A stretch of 64,000 nucleotides of DNA from Glutamicibacter sp. B1 (lineage in GTDB: Bacteria; Actinomycetota; Actinomycetes; Actinomycetales; Micrococcaceae), in contig NZ_CP125942.1 of NCBI RefSeq assembly GCF_039602135.1, forward strand, positions 2,790,001-2,854,000, written 5' to 3'. The notes beneath the pieces were generated by a model. It had not been told where the DNA came from, searched no databases, and saw only the letters and a list, made by a program, of their open reading frames with translations. Position numbers and translations under genes: made by a program. Below are positions 8,409-17,311 of the stretch, piece by piece. The stretch's first letter is position 1, and each line of letters opens with the position of its first letter.

Positions 8409-9791
8409 ATGAGCGCCCCAACCTACAAGGTCTTGAACCCGGCCACCGGAGACGTTGTCGAAGAATTTGACGCAGCAACTGACGAACAAGTTGAGCAGGC
8501 GCTTACCGCCGCGCAGTCCGCTTATGAGTCGTGGCAGGACGTCGACATCAACGAACGCGCAAAGATTGTCTCCAAGGTCGGAGCACTCTTCGCCGAACGT
8601 GCTGATGAACTGGGCAAGATCATGACCACTGAAATGGGTAAGCCACTATCTGAAGCAGTTGGCGAAGCACAGTTCTGCCAGGAGATCTTCGAATACTTCG
8701 CCACCGAGGGTCCAACCCTTGCAGCGGATCAGGAAATTAAGTCGTTCTCAGGCGGCAAGGCTGTTGTACAGAAGCGCCCGGTAGGTCCGCTGCTGGGCAT
8801 CATGCCTTGGAACTTCCCGCTGTACCAGGTGGCTCGATTCGCAGCACCTAACCTGATGCTGGGCAACACCATTCTCCTGAAGCATGCTGAGTCCTGCCCA
8901 CGTTCGGCACTGGCCATCCAGGAAATCATGGACGAAGCCGGCGTTCCAGCGGGCGTGTACAACAACGTCTTTGCAACCCATGATCAGATCTCCACCATCA
9001 TTGCTGATCCTCGCATCCAAGGCGTTTCCTTGACCGGTTCCGAACGTGCCGGCGCCATTATCGGCGAACAGGCTGGACGCAACCTCAAGAAGGCCGTATT
9101 GGAACTTGGCGGTTCAGATCCGTTTGTTGTCCTTGATTCCGATGATGTCCCAGGCATCGTTGATACGGCGTGGGGCTACCGCATTGATAACACCGGTCAG
9201 GCCTGCAACTCGAACAAGCGCATGATTGTCATGGAAGACATCTACGACGAGTTCGTTGCAGAACTAACCAAGCGCGCCGATGGCTTGAAGCCAGGTGACC
9301 CAATGGAAGAAGCCGAGGGAACCTTCGCTCCGCTTTCCTCACGTAAAGCTGCGGAATCCCTGCATGAGCAGGTTCAGGATGCAGTATCCAAGGGTGCAAC
9401 CTTGCACGCTGGTGGCGTTCTGCATGATGGCCCATCAGCCTACTACTCCCCTGCCGTCCTTACCGGGATCACCAAGGATATGCGTGCGTACTACGAAGAG
9501 CTCTTCGGTCCAGTAGCCGTCGTATACAAGGTCAGCAGCGATGAGGAAGCCACTGAACTGGCCAACGACACCATCTACGGTTTGGGCGGCTCTGTTCACT
9601 CCACGGATGTGGAACGCGCTTCCAAGGTTGCTCAGAAACTGCAGTCAGGTATGACCAATGTCAACGTGGCCAGCGCCGAAGGTGCTGAGATGCCGTTTGG
9701 TGGCGTGAAGCGTTCAGGTTTCGGCCGTGAGCTGGGTCCACTAGGCATGGACGAATTCGTGAACAAGCGTCTGTTCTATGTAGGCGAGTAA
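8409..9791 (+). CDS. Aldehyde dehydrogenase, succinate-semialdehyde dehydrogenase-like
   Basis: This 460-residue NAD(P)-dependent aldehyde dehydrogenase shows PWNFPLYQ near residue 135, the cofactor loop LTGSERAG, the general-base Glu in ELGGSDPFVV and the catalytic Cys in NTGQACNSNKR. The ELGGSDPF wording is shared with Sad/GabD-type succinate-semialdehyde dehydrogenases, which produce succinate. The ATG at 8409 is preferred over the in-frame TTG just before it because GAAGGAG sits 6 bp upstream. It is monocistronic with its own terminator. Substrate specificity is inferred. Confidence 0.85.
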   Translation: MSAPTYKVLNPATGDVVEEFDAATDEQVEQALTAAQSAYESWQDVDINERAKIVSKVGALFAERADELGKIMTTEMGKPLSEAVGEAQFCQEIFEYFATEGPTLAADQEIKSFSGGKAVVQKRPVGPLLGIMPWNFPLYQVARFAAPNLMLGNTILLKHAESCPRSALAIQEIMDEAGVPAGVYNNVFATHDQISTIIADPRIQGVSLTGSERAGAIIGEQAGRNLKKAVLELGGSDPFVVLDSDDVPGIVDTAWGYRIDNTGQACNSNKRMIVMEDIYDEFVAELTKRADGLKPGDPMEEAEGTFAPLSSRKAAESLHEQVQDAVSKGATLHAGGVLHDGPSAYYSPAVLTGITKDMRAYYEELFGPVAVVYKVSSDEEATELANDTIYGLGGSVHSTDVERASKVAQKLQSGMTNVNVASAEGAEMPFGGVKRSGFGRELGPLGMDEFVNKRLFYVGE

Positions 9792-9819
9792 CGATCTGAA
9801 GCGACTTCGCTTCGATGAC

Positions 9820-9863
9820 AAACAGGAGGGGTGAACCACAAAAGTGGTTCACCCCTCCTGTTT
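9820..9863. terminator. Bidirectional terminator
   Basis: Perfect 20-bp arms (AAACAGGAGGGGTGAACCAC and its complement) with a 4-base loop and a T-run on the + strand. It separates the aldehyde dehydrogenase from the convergent HTTM gene. Confidence 0.92.
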
Positions 9864-9872
9864 GTTTAATCG

Positions 9873-10946
9873 TCAAACGGTTGCCGAAGCCTTTTCAGGT
9901 TCATCATCTGCGATTTCATCCGGCTCTTGGACCGGTTGAGGCGACTTCTTGAAGGGAGAAATCGAGTTCCATCTAGCTGCAAGCCACTTCTGAATAATGA
10001 TCCACGTTGCACTAGATACGAGCACTGCATCGGCAGAAGCCATGATCCCCGAGAAGAACGGAAGGCCCATGACAACCGCAATGCCAATGTGCATGCCAAG
10101 AATCATTACCAAGGCAATTCGCCGGCTGATCTTGTGGAATAGCATAAACGGGAAAGCTATCTGAGCGACTACGGTCACGTAAGTAATCAGTGAAACAATC
10201 CATGAGTTCGCTGTAATCAGCCCGCTAAGCCACGGGAAAATACCGTAGGCTTCCGAACTCACAGGGTAATACATGGCCGTTCCGTTTTGCCAAAGGTCGC
10301 CTTGAACCTTGTAAAGCCCAGCTTCTAGATACACCAGGCAAAGCTGAGCGACGACGAGGCACAGGGCAATGTTGTGAAGCACCGTGACGACTTCAAATTC
10401 GCGCTTCTTTTTGCCTTTACGCTGCCGTAGCCATGAATCAACCGACCATCGCTTTGAGAGATCAGCAAAAATTAGGTAGATCAGCATGATTCTGATGAAG
10501 TAATTTCCACCATCAGAAATCGGTGTATTTTGAGCATTGATCGCGGTATAGAAAATGAAGAATAGTGGCGTGATGATTCGTGTTTGCCAACCAGCAACAA
10601 ACAAGATCGCCAACAGAATTGCCACCGCGTACCAGAAGACAAAAAACCCAACGCCAGCATCGCGAAGAATATCCAACGGCCACTTATATCCGAGGACTGA
10701 ACGATAAGGCTCTAAGTAGGCCGAACCAGGCCCCCAAATCTTTGCGGCAACCGGAATGTTAAACAGAAGCCAGCCAAGAATAAACAGTCCTGAAGCAATT
10801 CTCATCACTGCCAGGCCGTAGGATGCGTTTCGGTTTTCAGTAAACCAACGATAAATCCAACTCAATGCATCGGAGCCGAAACTTTTGTTCTTCGCAATCC
10901 AAGCTCGTATCGATGGGTTCTCCACCGGTTGCTCATTTAGCTCCAT
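9873..10946 (-). CDS. HTTM-domain multi-pass membrane protein
   Basis: This 357-residue integral membrane protein has roughly eight hydrophobic segments. Its features match the HTTM family (vitamin-K gamma-carboxylase-like membrane domain): a first helix with LAVMRIASGLFILGWLLF, the loop SDGGNYFIR, and YLEAGLYKVQGDLWQNGTAMYY in the middle. The C-terminal 35 residues are acidic and cytoplasmic in character. It overlaps the upstream DUF5819 gene by 10 bp, so the two are probably made together. HTTM proteins include SdpB, part of the SdpC toxin-maturation pair, but the catalytic role here is unknown. Confidence 0.8.
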   Translation of the reverse strand: MELNEQPVENPSIRAWIAKNKSFGSDALSWIYRWFTENRNASYGLAVMRIASGLFILGWLLFNIPVAAKIWGPGSAYLEPYRSVLGYKWPLDILRDAGVGFFVFWYAVAILLAILFVAGWQTRIITPLFFIFYTAINAQNTPISDGGNYFIRIMLIYLIFADLSKRWSVDSWLRQRKGKKKREFEVVTVLHNIALCLVVAQLCLVYLEAGLYKVQGDLWQNGTAMYYPVSSEAYGIFPWLSGLITANSWIVSLITYVTVVAQIAFPFMLFHKISRRIALVMILGMHIGIAVVMGLPFFSGIMASADAVLVSSATWIIIQKWLAARWNSISPFKKSPQPVQEPDEIADDEPEKASATV

Positions 10947-11692
10947 ACTGACACCGTCGATTCATCAAATTTCTTAGTGTCGCGCCAACCGATGTAGGTT
11001 TCGCGAGTCTTCGTCGTGGCTTTCTCATCATGCCGTTGCGCGAATGGAACGATAGGTTCACGGCGTAGCTTGATCTCTACCATTGACGCGCCACCCCACT
11101 GTTCAATTGCGTATAAAGAGGCGAAGCCGACTGCAGTATCTTCCATTCGTTTATAGGCCCGAAGGTTGCTCAGCTCAGAAGAAGAATACTTTTTGCGTGC
11201 CTCCGCTGAATTTAGGTCAACTCCGAAGACCGGCGTGCCCAAAACATAAGGGTTGCCGATCTGTTTGCGAGCGCTTGAACTGAGATCTGAGGCCGCGCTC
11301 CACAATCGGCCGTGAATCGATTTGGATTGTTTCGTTTCACGGTTGGCAAACATATTTCCAGCACGGCTTTTCATTTCTTCTGCCGTGACATCACGCCATT
11401 CTGTGAACTCTGCGCCACCTGAGCTACCTTTGGCACAGACTTCAGCCGAGGAAAGGCAGGCTCTCATTGTGAAGTATTCGTCTTGCGAATATGGCCCTGG
11501 AGCAAAGAGACTCCACCCTTGATCTAAAGGACCGAGGAAGTATTTATTCAATTGCGGTTGTAGCGACGTTTTTATGGGTGTCGAAGGGCCTGTGAAAGCC
11601 AAAGTGGCACCAATATGGCCTAGCGCAGCCAATCCCGCAATAAGTAGCACCAAGACTGTAAACAGTTTCGGCTTAGTTTTTTGTTGCCTCAT
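10937..11692 (-). CDS. DUF5819-family membrane-anchored protein
   Basis: This 251-residue protein has one N-terminal membrane segment (LFTVLVLLIAGLAALGHIGA) and an extracytoplasmic domain containing YFLGPLDQGWSLFAPGPYSQ. A conserved L-F-A-P-N/G-P tryptophan loop is the hallmark of DUF5819. Its end overlaps the HTTM gene start by 10 bp. DUF5819/HTTM pairs recur in actinobacteria and mimic the SdpA/SdpB arrangement, with one single-pass and one HTTM protein. The pair lies directly downstream of the giant surface-protein gene, separated from it by a terminator. Confidence 0.75.
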   Translation of the reverse strand: MRQQKTKPKLFTVLVLLIAGLAALGHIGATLAFTGPSTPIKTSLQPQLNKYFLGPLDQGWSLFAPGPYSQDEYFTMRACLSSAEVCAKGSSGGAEFTEWRDVTAEEMKSRAGNMFANRETKQSKSIHGRLWSAASDLSSSARKQIGNPYVLGTPVFGVDLNSAEARKKYSSSELSNLRAYKRMEDTAVGFASLYAIEQWGGASMVEIKLRREPIVPFAQRHDEKATTKTRETYIGWRDTKKFDESTVSVWS

Positions 11693-11759
11693 CAGGCCAT
11701 TGTCTCCGAATCTTCAACACCCGTGTATTTTTTTACGATTGCTACAAGAATACGAAATG

Positions 11760-11786
11760 GGAGGGGCATCACTTGGATGCCCCTCC
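11760..11786 (-). terminator. Terminator of the surface-protein gene
   Basis: Perfect 11-bp stem GGAGGGGCATC/GATGCCCCTCC with a 5-base loop, followed on the - strand by CATTTCG. It lies between the surface-protein stop and the DUF5819 start. Confidence 0.75.
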
Positions 11787-11812
11787 TATTTCCGCCTATA
11801 GCGACGTTTTGA

Positions 11813-14800
11813 CTATGCTGAACGCTTTCGCGCGATCACAGTCACGCCAGCACCGAGCAATACCAGAGCCAGTGCGCCTCCAGCAATCCAGAGAGCTCCG
11901 TTAGAACCGGTGTCCGCTAGGCCGCCGTTCTTGGAGTTGTCCTTCTTAGAGGAGTCCTTCTTGGTGTTGTCGGAGTCGCCCGAGTTTGCACCCGAGTTAT
12001 CGGTCGAGTTCGCATCCGTGTTTGCGTCGGTATTCGCATCCGTGTTTGCGTCAGTGTTCTCAGCAGTATTCTCAGCCGAGTTCACCTCAGTATTCGCATC
12101 CGTGTTTGCGTCAGTGTTCTCAGCAGTATTCTCAGCCGAGTTCACCTCAGTGTTCGCATCCGTGTTTGCGTCAGTGTTCTCAGCAGTATTCTCAGCCGAG
12201 TTCACCTCAGTGTTCGCATCCGTGTTTGCGTCAGTGTTCTCAGCAGTATTCTCAGCCGAGTTCACCTCAGTGTTCGCATCCGTGTTTGCGTCAGTGTTCG
12301 CATCCGTGTTTGCGTCAGTGTTCGCATCCGTGTTTGCGTCAGTGTTCGCATCCGTGTTTGCGTCAGTGTTCTCAGCAGTATTCTCAGCCGAGTTCACCTC
12401 AGTGTTCGCATCCGTGTTTGCGTCGGTATTCGCATCCGTGTTTGCGTCAGTGTTCGCATCCGTGTTTGCGTCAGTGTTCTCAGCAGTATTCTCAGCCGAG
12501 TTCACCTCAGTGTTCGCATCCGTGTTTGCGTCAGTGTTCGCATCCGTGTTTGCGTCAGTGTTCTCAGCAGTATTCTCAGCCGAGTTCACCTCAGTGTTCG
12601 CATCCGTGTTTGCGTCGGTATTCGCATCCGTGTTTGCGTCAGTGTTCGCATCCGTGTTTGCGTCAGTGTTCGCATCCGTGTTTGCGTCAGTGTTCGCATC
12701 CGTGTTTGCGTCAGTGTTCGCATCCGTGTTTGCGTCAGTGTTATCTGCGGTGTTGTCTGCAGTATTCACTTCAGTCGAATCGTCAGCCACAACAGTGAAC
12801 GTGGTGAAGCTGTAGGCGTTGGTCTCAACGTCGGTAGCCACGATCAGGTAGTTACCGAGTTCAAGATCGGAAGAGTCAACCTCGAAGCTGATGTCACCAT
12901 TGTCGTCGGCAGTCACGTTGTCAGGTAGCGATGCAGCAAAAGCCTTGGCCAGGGTTGAGGTTGTCTCGCCCAGTGGGGTCTGCTCGATCTTGACTTCGCC
13001 GTTTGCAGTGAATTCTTTACCAGTTACGGTTCCGCGTTCACCCTTGATGATTCGGTTCGGCGTGATGTCGATGTTAACTTGGTTCTCAACGGCATCCTGC
13101 GGCTTTACCTGGAAGTACTCAGTAAAGGTCTTTCCGGTTTCTTCATCCGTGACCTCAATGGTGTAGATACCTTCTGGCAAGCCCTTGGTATCAAACTTGA
13201 AATCAAAGTGGCCGTTTTCGTCAACGGTTGCTTCGCCCTCACGCACGGACTCTTCGCCGGTGTTCGGGTCGCGAACGATGATCTTTACGTTTCCATCAGG
13301 CGTGAACTTGTCACCGATAACGCTGACGTCATCACCCTCAGTAACGTCGTTCGGCAGCACAGTCACCACTGGGTGCTCTGTGTTGTCCGCGGTGTTGTCG
13401 TTCGTGTTATCCGAAGTGTTGTCAGCCGAGTTCACCTCAGTGTTCGCATCCGTGTTTGCGTCAGTGTTCTCAGCAGTATTCTCAGCCGAGTTCACCTCAG
13501 TGTTCGCATCCGTGTTTGCGTCAGTGTTCTCAGCAGTATTCTCAGCCGAGTTCACCTCAGTGTTCGCATCCGTGTTTGCGTCAGTGTTCGCATCCGTGTT
13601 TGCGTCAGTGTTCTCAGCAGTATTCTCAGCCGAGTTCACCTCAGTGTTCGCATCCGTGTTTGCGTCAGTGTTCGCATCCGTGTTTGCGTCAGTGTTCGCA
13701 TCCGTGTTTGCGTCAGTGTTCGCATCCGTGTTTGCGTCAGTGTTCGCATCCGTGTTTGCGTCAGTGTTCGCATCCGTGTTTGCGTCAGTGTTCGCATCCG
13801 TGTTTGCGTCAGTGTTCTCAGCAGTATTCTCAGCCGAGTTCACCTCAGTGTTCGCATCCGTGTTTGCGTCAGTGTTCGCATCCGTGTTTGCGTCAGTGTT
13901 CGCATCCGTGTTTGCGTCAGTGTTCTCAGCAGTATTCTCAGCCGAGTTCACCTCAGTGTTCGCATCCGTGTTTGCGTCAGTGTTCGCATCCGTGTTTGCG
14001 TCAGTGTTCGCATCCGTGTTTGCGTCAGTGTTCGCATCCGTGTTTGCGTCAGTGTTCGCATCCGTGTTTGCGTCAGTGTTCTCAGCAGTATTCTCAGCCG
14101 AGTTCACCTCAGTGTTCGCATCCGTGTTTGCGTCAGTGTTCGCATCCGTGTTTGCGTCAGTGTTCGCATCCGTGTTTGCGTCAGTGTTCTCAGCAGTATT
14201 CTCAGCCGAGTTCACCTCAGTATTCGCATCCGTGTTTGCGTCAGTGTTCGCATCCGTGTTTGCGTCAGTGTTCTCAGCAGTATTCTCAGCCGAGTTCACC
14301 TCAGTGTTCGCATCCGTGTTTGCGTCGGTATTCGCATCCGTGTTTGCGTCAGTGTTCTCAGCAGTATTCTCAGCCGAGTTCACCTCAGTGTTCGCATCCG
14401 TGTTTGCGTCAGTGTTCGCATCCGTGTTTGCGTCAGTGTTCTCAGCAGTATTCTCAGCCGAGTTCACCTCAGTGTTCGCATCCGTGTTTGCGTCAGTGTT
14501 CTCAGCAGTATTCTCAGCCGAGTTCACCTCAGTGTTCGCATCCGTGTTTGCGTCGGTATTCGCATCCGTGTTTGCGTCAGTGTTCTCAGCAGTATTCTCA
14601 GCCGAGTTCACCTCAGTGTTCGCATCCGTGTTTGCGTCAGTGTTCTCAGCAGTATTCTCAGCCGAGTTCACCTCAGTGTTCGCATCCGTGTTTGCGTCGG
14701 TATTCGCATCCGTGTTTGCGTCAGTGTTCTCAGCAGTATTCTCAGCCGAGTTCACCTCAGTGTTCGCATCCGTGTTTGCGTCGGTATTCGCATCCGTGTT

Positions 14801-16909
14801 TGCGTCAGTGTTCGCATCCGTGTTTGCGTCAGTGTTCTCAGCAGTATTCTCAGCCGAGTTCACCTCAGTGTTCGCATCCGTGTTTGCGTCAGTGTTCGCA
14901 TCCGTGTTTGCGTCAGTGTTCGCATCCGTGTTTTCTGCGGTGTTGTCTGCAGTATTCACCGCAGTGTTGTCGCCGGTATTGGTTTCGGTGTTCAACTCAG
15001 TGTTGTCTGCCGTGTTTTCAGTGGTGTTTGGCGGCGCAACGTTGAAGGTGACTTCATCTGTCGACTCTGCGTCGTCATCACCATCGGTAGCAACAGCAGT
15101 GTGAGAACCCTCGGCTAAGCCTTCAAACGTAGTTGTCCACTTACCGTCATCGCCTACAACCGCTTCTTGAGCGGTAGTATCATCGCCGTCGAGAGTCACG
15201 GTGATGGTTTTGCCTGGCTCAGCAGTACCTGAAACTTCAACTGGATTGCCTTCAGTGAATTCCTGACCTTCAATTGGTGTCTCAATGACCACTGGGGCTT
15301 CAGTCTGTGCTGCGTCCAGTGCACGAACTTCCGAACGCGCGAACGAAACCTTGTTGGCTTCAGCGCCCATGGAAGGCAAAAGCTCTACTGAGAGTGCAGT
15401 AACGTAGTCTGCTTCCTCAGTTGAGTCTGGATCGCTGCTTGGATCATCAATTACGGTAGTTCCCTGTTCGTTGACCTTAATCTCAACGATTTCGTTAAGT
15501 ACGCCCTCGATAACGGGTTCTAGCGGATCGGTGACGCCCTTTACAACGTCGGTAATTACGCCAGGCAATCCATCAATAACAGGGTTCACAACGGTGCCCA
15601 AAGTACCACCGACAACGCTGACAACTCCATTAGCCAACGGGGTGATCAACGAACCAAGGTTCAATCCAGCCAACGTCAGATCAACATTGGTGGTTGGCTT
15701 TTCAGAAACCAAGCCCAGGAAGCTCGCAACGCTACCTTCGACGGTTGCATTACCCGAAGCCAATGGCACAAGCAATCTAGCTTCTAGTCCAAGGTCAACG
15801 ACAATCTTGATCTCATCAAGTGCGGAAACAAGACTGTTTCGAAGATCGGTGACCAGGTTCGACAAAGCGGCTGTAATCTCGTCAGCAATTTCTTGAACAG
15901 CAGTGTCGCTGAGGACCTCATAGTTTGCAGGCTTGCCGTTCAGTCCACCAGTAGTAATCTTCGAAAGGTCGACGCTAATGTCGCCCGATCCAAGGTCGAT
16001 GCTGACCAAACCGGTATCCGAGGTAATCACACCAGTGAGGACGTCAGTCTTGACCTTCGCAAGGGCGTCGTCAACTCCGTCGAGCCCCACGGTAGCATCG
16101 GTAACACCAATTCGCGCCAATGGGCGCAAATCAATGTCGATAGCTTCGAGACCCGAAGTGATGGTGCCAAGAACACCATCGGACGACAAAGCAGTGTTAA
16201 GCGTTGTGCCTAGGCCGTCTACGACAGTACCCAGCGAATTGGTCAATCCGCCAACAGCAGGACTGCTGACGGTAGCCTTCGCTCCTGCAACCAAGTATTC
16301 GGTCGTCAAGGTTCCGTCGGTCTTATCCGCCTTTGAACCGAGAGCTCCGATCTCCAAAGAAGCTTCATCTACAAGCTGGTCAGTCAAACCACTAACCTGA
16401 AGCTGATCCAACAACCTTGTTAGATCAACGTTGGCAGTCATATCACCAGAATTTGTAGAATCAACGGCGATCGTTCCATCTGAGCTAACAGCTCCAGCTG
16501 CAGATTTTGCGCTCGTAGAACTAGGGGTCTCAGCATACGAGCTGAGGAGCCCTGCTTCACCCAAGGTCAGAAGTCCCGTGCCGTCACCGTTAATAAGTGG
16601 CAGGCTACTCAGACCTGTCCCCAAGTTCAAGTTCAAAGCACCCAGAGCCTGAACATTCAGTGGGTTGTGCTTTGCGCCTGGCGAGCTCGGATTACCTGCG
16701 TACGCAAATCCAGCGTCCGCAACAGGAATTGTAAGAAGGTTAAGATCGAGGACTCTACCAAGAGCCTCGGAATCGTCCGCCGGCGCGGCATACGCAGCCG
16801 TGACGGTTGGAGCCACGAATAGGCTAGCCACGACTGCGCCGGCAAGTACTCGACGTGTCGCTCGGCCCTTCGAGCCCTTGGCTGGTGGCAAATTCTTTGC
16901 TTGCACCAC
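11813..16909 (-). CDS. Giant LADTG-anchored surface protein with two tetrapeptide-repeat stalks
   Basis: This 1698-residue secreted protein has a basic N terminus and signal peptide, with cleavage expected near residue 41 (AYA/APADD). Residues about 45-530 form a Leu/Gly/Asp-rich domain resembling the choice-of-anchor G family. Residues about 538-625 form a bacterial Ig-like domain (ETPIEGQEFTEGNPVEVSG). Residues about 629-1175 and 1379-1637 are stalks of DANT, EVNS and AENT tetrapeptides. Two further Ig-like domains lie between them (about 1178-1375). The end carries a Lys-rich spacer, LADTG at 1664, a hydrophobic helix and RKRSA, so it is a sortase substrate. GGAGGAC precedes the ATG. No sortase gene is in the window. 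Confidence 0.88.
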   Translation of the reverse strand: MVQAKNLPPAKGSKGRATRRVLAGAVVASLFVAPTVTAAYAAPADDSEALGRVLDLNLLTIPVADAGFAYAGNPSSPGAKHNPLNVQALGALNLNLGTGLSSLPLINGDGTGLLTLGEAGLLSSYAETPSSTSAKSAAGAVSSDGTIAVDSTNSGDMTANVDLTRLLDQLQVSGLTDQLVDEASLEIGALGSKADKTDGTLTTEYLVAGAKATVSSPAVGGLTNSLGTVVDGLGTTLNTALSSDGVLGTITSGLEAIDIDLRPLARIGVTDATVGLDGVDDALAKVKTDVLTGVITSDTGLVSIDLGSGDISVDLSKITTGGLNGKPANYEVLSDTAVQEIADEITAALSNLVTDLRNSLVSALDEIKIVVDLGLEARLLVPLASGNATVEGSVASFLGLVSEKPTTNVDLTLAGLNLGSLITPLANGVVSVVGGTLGTVVNPVIDGLPGVITDVVKGVTDPLEPVIEGVLNEIVEIKVNEQGTTVIDDPSSDPDSTEEADYVTALSVELLPSMGAEANKVSFARSEVRALDAAQTEAPVVIETPIEGQEFTEGNPVEVSGTAEPGKTITVTLDGDDTTAQEAVVGDDGKWTTTFEGLAEGSHTAVATDGDDDAESTDEVTFNVAPPNTTENTADNTELNTETNTGDNTAVNTADNTAENTDANTDANTDANTDANTDANTEVNSAENTAENTDANTDANTDANTDANTDANTDANTEVNSAENTAENTDANTDANTDANTDANTEVNSAENTAENTDANTDANTEVNSAENTAENTDANTDANTDANTDANTEVNSAENTAENTDANTDANTEVNSAENTAENTDANTDANTDANTDANTEVNSAENTAENTDANTDANTDANTDANTEVNSAENTAENTDANTDANTDANTDANTEVNSAENTAENTDANTDANTDANTDANTDANTDANTEVNSAENTAENTDANTDANTDANTDANTDANTDANTDANTDANTDANTDANTEVNSAENTAENTDANTDANTDANTDANTDANTDANTEVNSAENTAENTDANTDANTDANTDANTDANTDANTDANTDANTDANTDANTDANTDANTDANTDANTEVNSAENTAENTDANTDANTDANTDANTEVNSAENTAENTDANTDANTEVNSAENTAENTDANTDANTEVNSADNTSDNTNDNTADNTEHPVVTVLPNDVTEGDDVSVIGDKFTPDGNVKIIVRDPNTGEESVREGEATVDENGHFDFKFDTKGLPEGIYTIEVTDEETGKTFTEYFQVKPQDAVENQVNIDITPNRIIKGERGTVTGKEFTANGEVKIEQTPLGETTSTLAKAFAASLPDNVTADDNGDISFEVDSSDLELGNYLIVATDVETNAYSFTTFTVVADDSTEVNTADNTADNTDANTDANTDANTDANTDANTDANTDANTDANTDANTDANTDANTDANTEVNSAENTAENTDANTDANTDANTDANTEVNSAENTAENTDANTDANTDANTDANTDANTDANTEVNSAENTAENTDANTDANTDANTDANTDANTDANTDANTDANTEVNSAENTAENTDANTDANTEVNSAENTAENTDANTDANTEVNSAENTAENTDANTDANTEVNSAENTAENTDANTDANTDANTDANSTDNSGANSGDSDNTKKDSSKKDNSKNGGLADTGSNGALWIAGGALALVLLGAGVTVIARKRSA
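12008..12770 (-). repeat. Distal in-frame tandem repeat array of the surface protein
   Basis: The array is made of 12-bp steps grouped into 24-bp (DANTDANT) and 36-bp (EVNSAENTAENT) units in irregular order. Copies are nearly identical at DNA level, with only a few synonymous variants (for example GTCAGTGTTC against GTCGGTATTC on the + strand). This implies recent expansion or gene conversion. All unit lengths are multiples of three, so length change keeps the frame. Confidence 0.92.
13420..14935 (-). repeat. Proximal in-frame tandem repeat array of the surface protein
   Basis: The same 24-bp and 36-bp units as in the distal array, about 1.5 kb long, with degenerate xxNT tetrapeptides at both borders. 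Runs of DANT between EVNSAENTAENT blocks vary from two to fourteen. The array codes for an acidic, Asn/Thr-rich stalk with an acidic residue or Ala at the first position and Asn-Thr or Asn-Ser at positions 3-4 of every tetrad. Confidence 0.92.
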
Positions 16910-17191
16910 TGTCCTCCAAAAGTAGGTTGTGATCTAGAACCCTAGTTAAAGTCCCTATTTGACTCTACGGACACACCCCCTCCGCTCACAGGTTTCTTTC
17001 AGCCATTTCTTTGCATACTCAGGTCAAATTTCTTGGCCAAATGGCTATTTTTGTTAGCTTTCAGGTAATACTCAGGAGTAACTTATTATCAAACTTCCGC
17101 ATGAATTCAAGGGATAATTGGTATTGACCTCATAATTCACTTTTTGCTCATATTTAATATTCTCCGATTGTTGTCTTATTGTTACCTATCA

Positions 17192-17221
17192 AGCCAAGCA
17201 AATTGGCTAATTGGTTATAAA
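17192..17221 (+). promoter_or_regulatory. Inverted repeat and -10-like box upstream of the response regulator
   Basis: AGCCAA and TTGGCT form a 6-bp inverted repeat with a 5-bp spacer (17192-17208). TATAAA follows at 17216-17221, about 90 bp before the ATG at 17312. The rest of the 400-bp gap 16910-17311 is AT-rich with no gene; it also holds the promoter of the divergent surface-protein gene, which I could not place. Confidence 0.35.
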
Positions 17222-17311
17222 CTGAGTTCACCTGCTGACCATCAGCTATGCAGGGGTAGGACTGGGGCAACCCGCCATGCTGAAAGCACTGCTTGAGATG
17301 AGGATTCTTGC

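Noticed and set aside
11986..15118. CRISPR-like appearance of the regular repeats
   Set aside because: Units are contiguous 12-bp multiples with no unique spacers, lie inside one reading frame and code for tetrapeptides.
13079..15118. Long + strand open frames of 679, 639 and 529 codons opposite the surface protein
   Set aside because: They arise from repeat composition in the antisense direction, have no ribosome site, and encode meaningless hydrophobic repeats.
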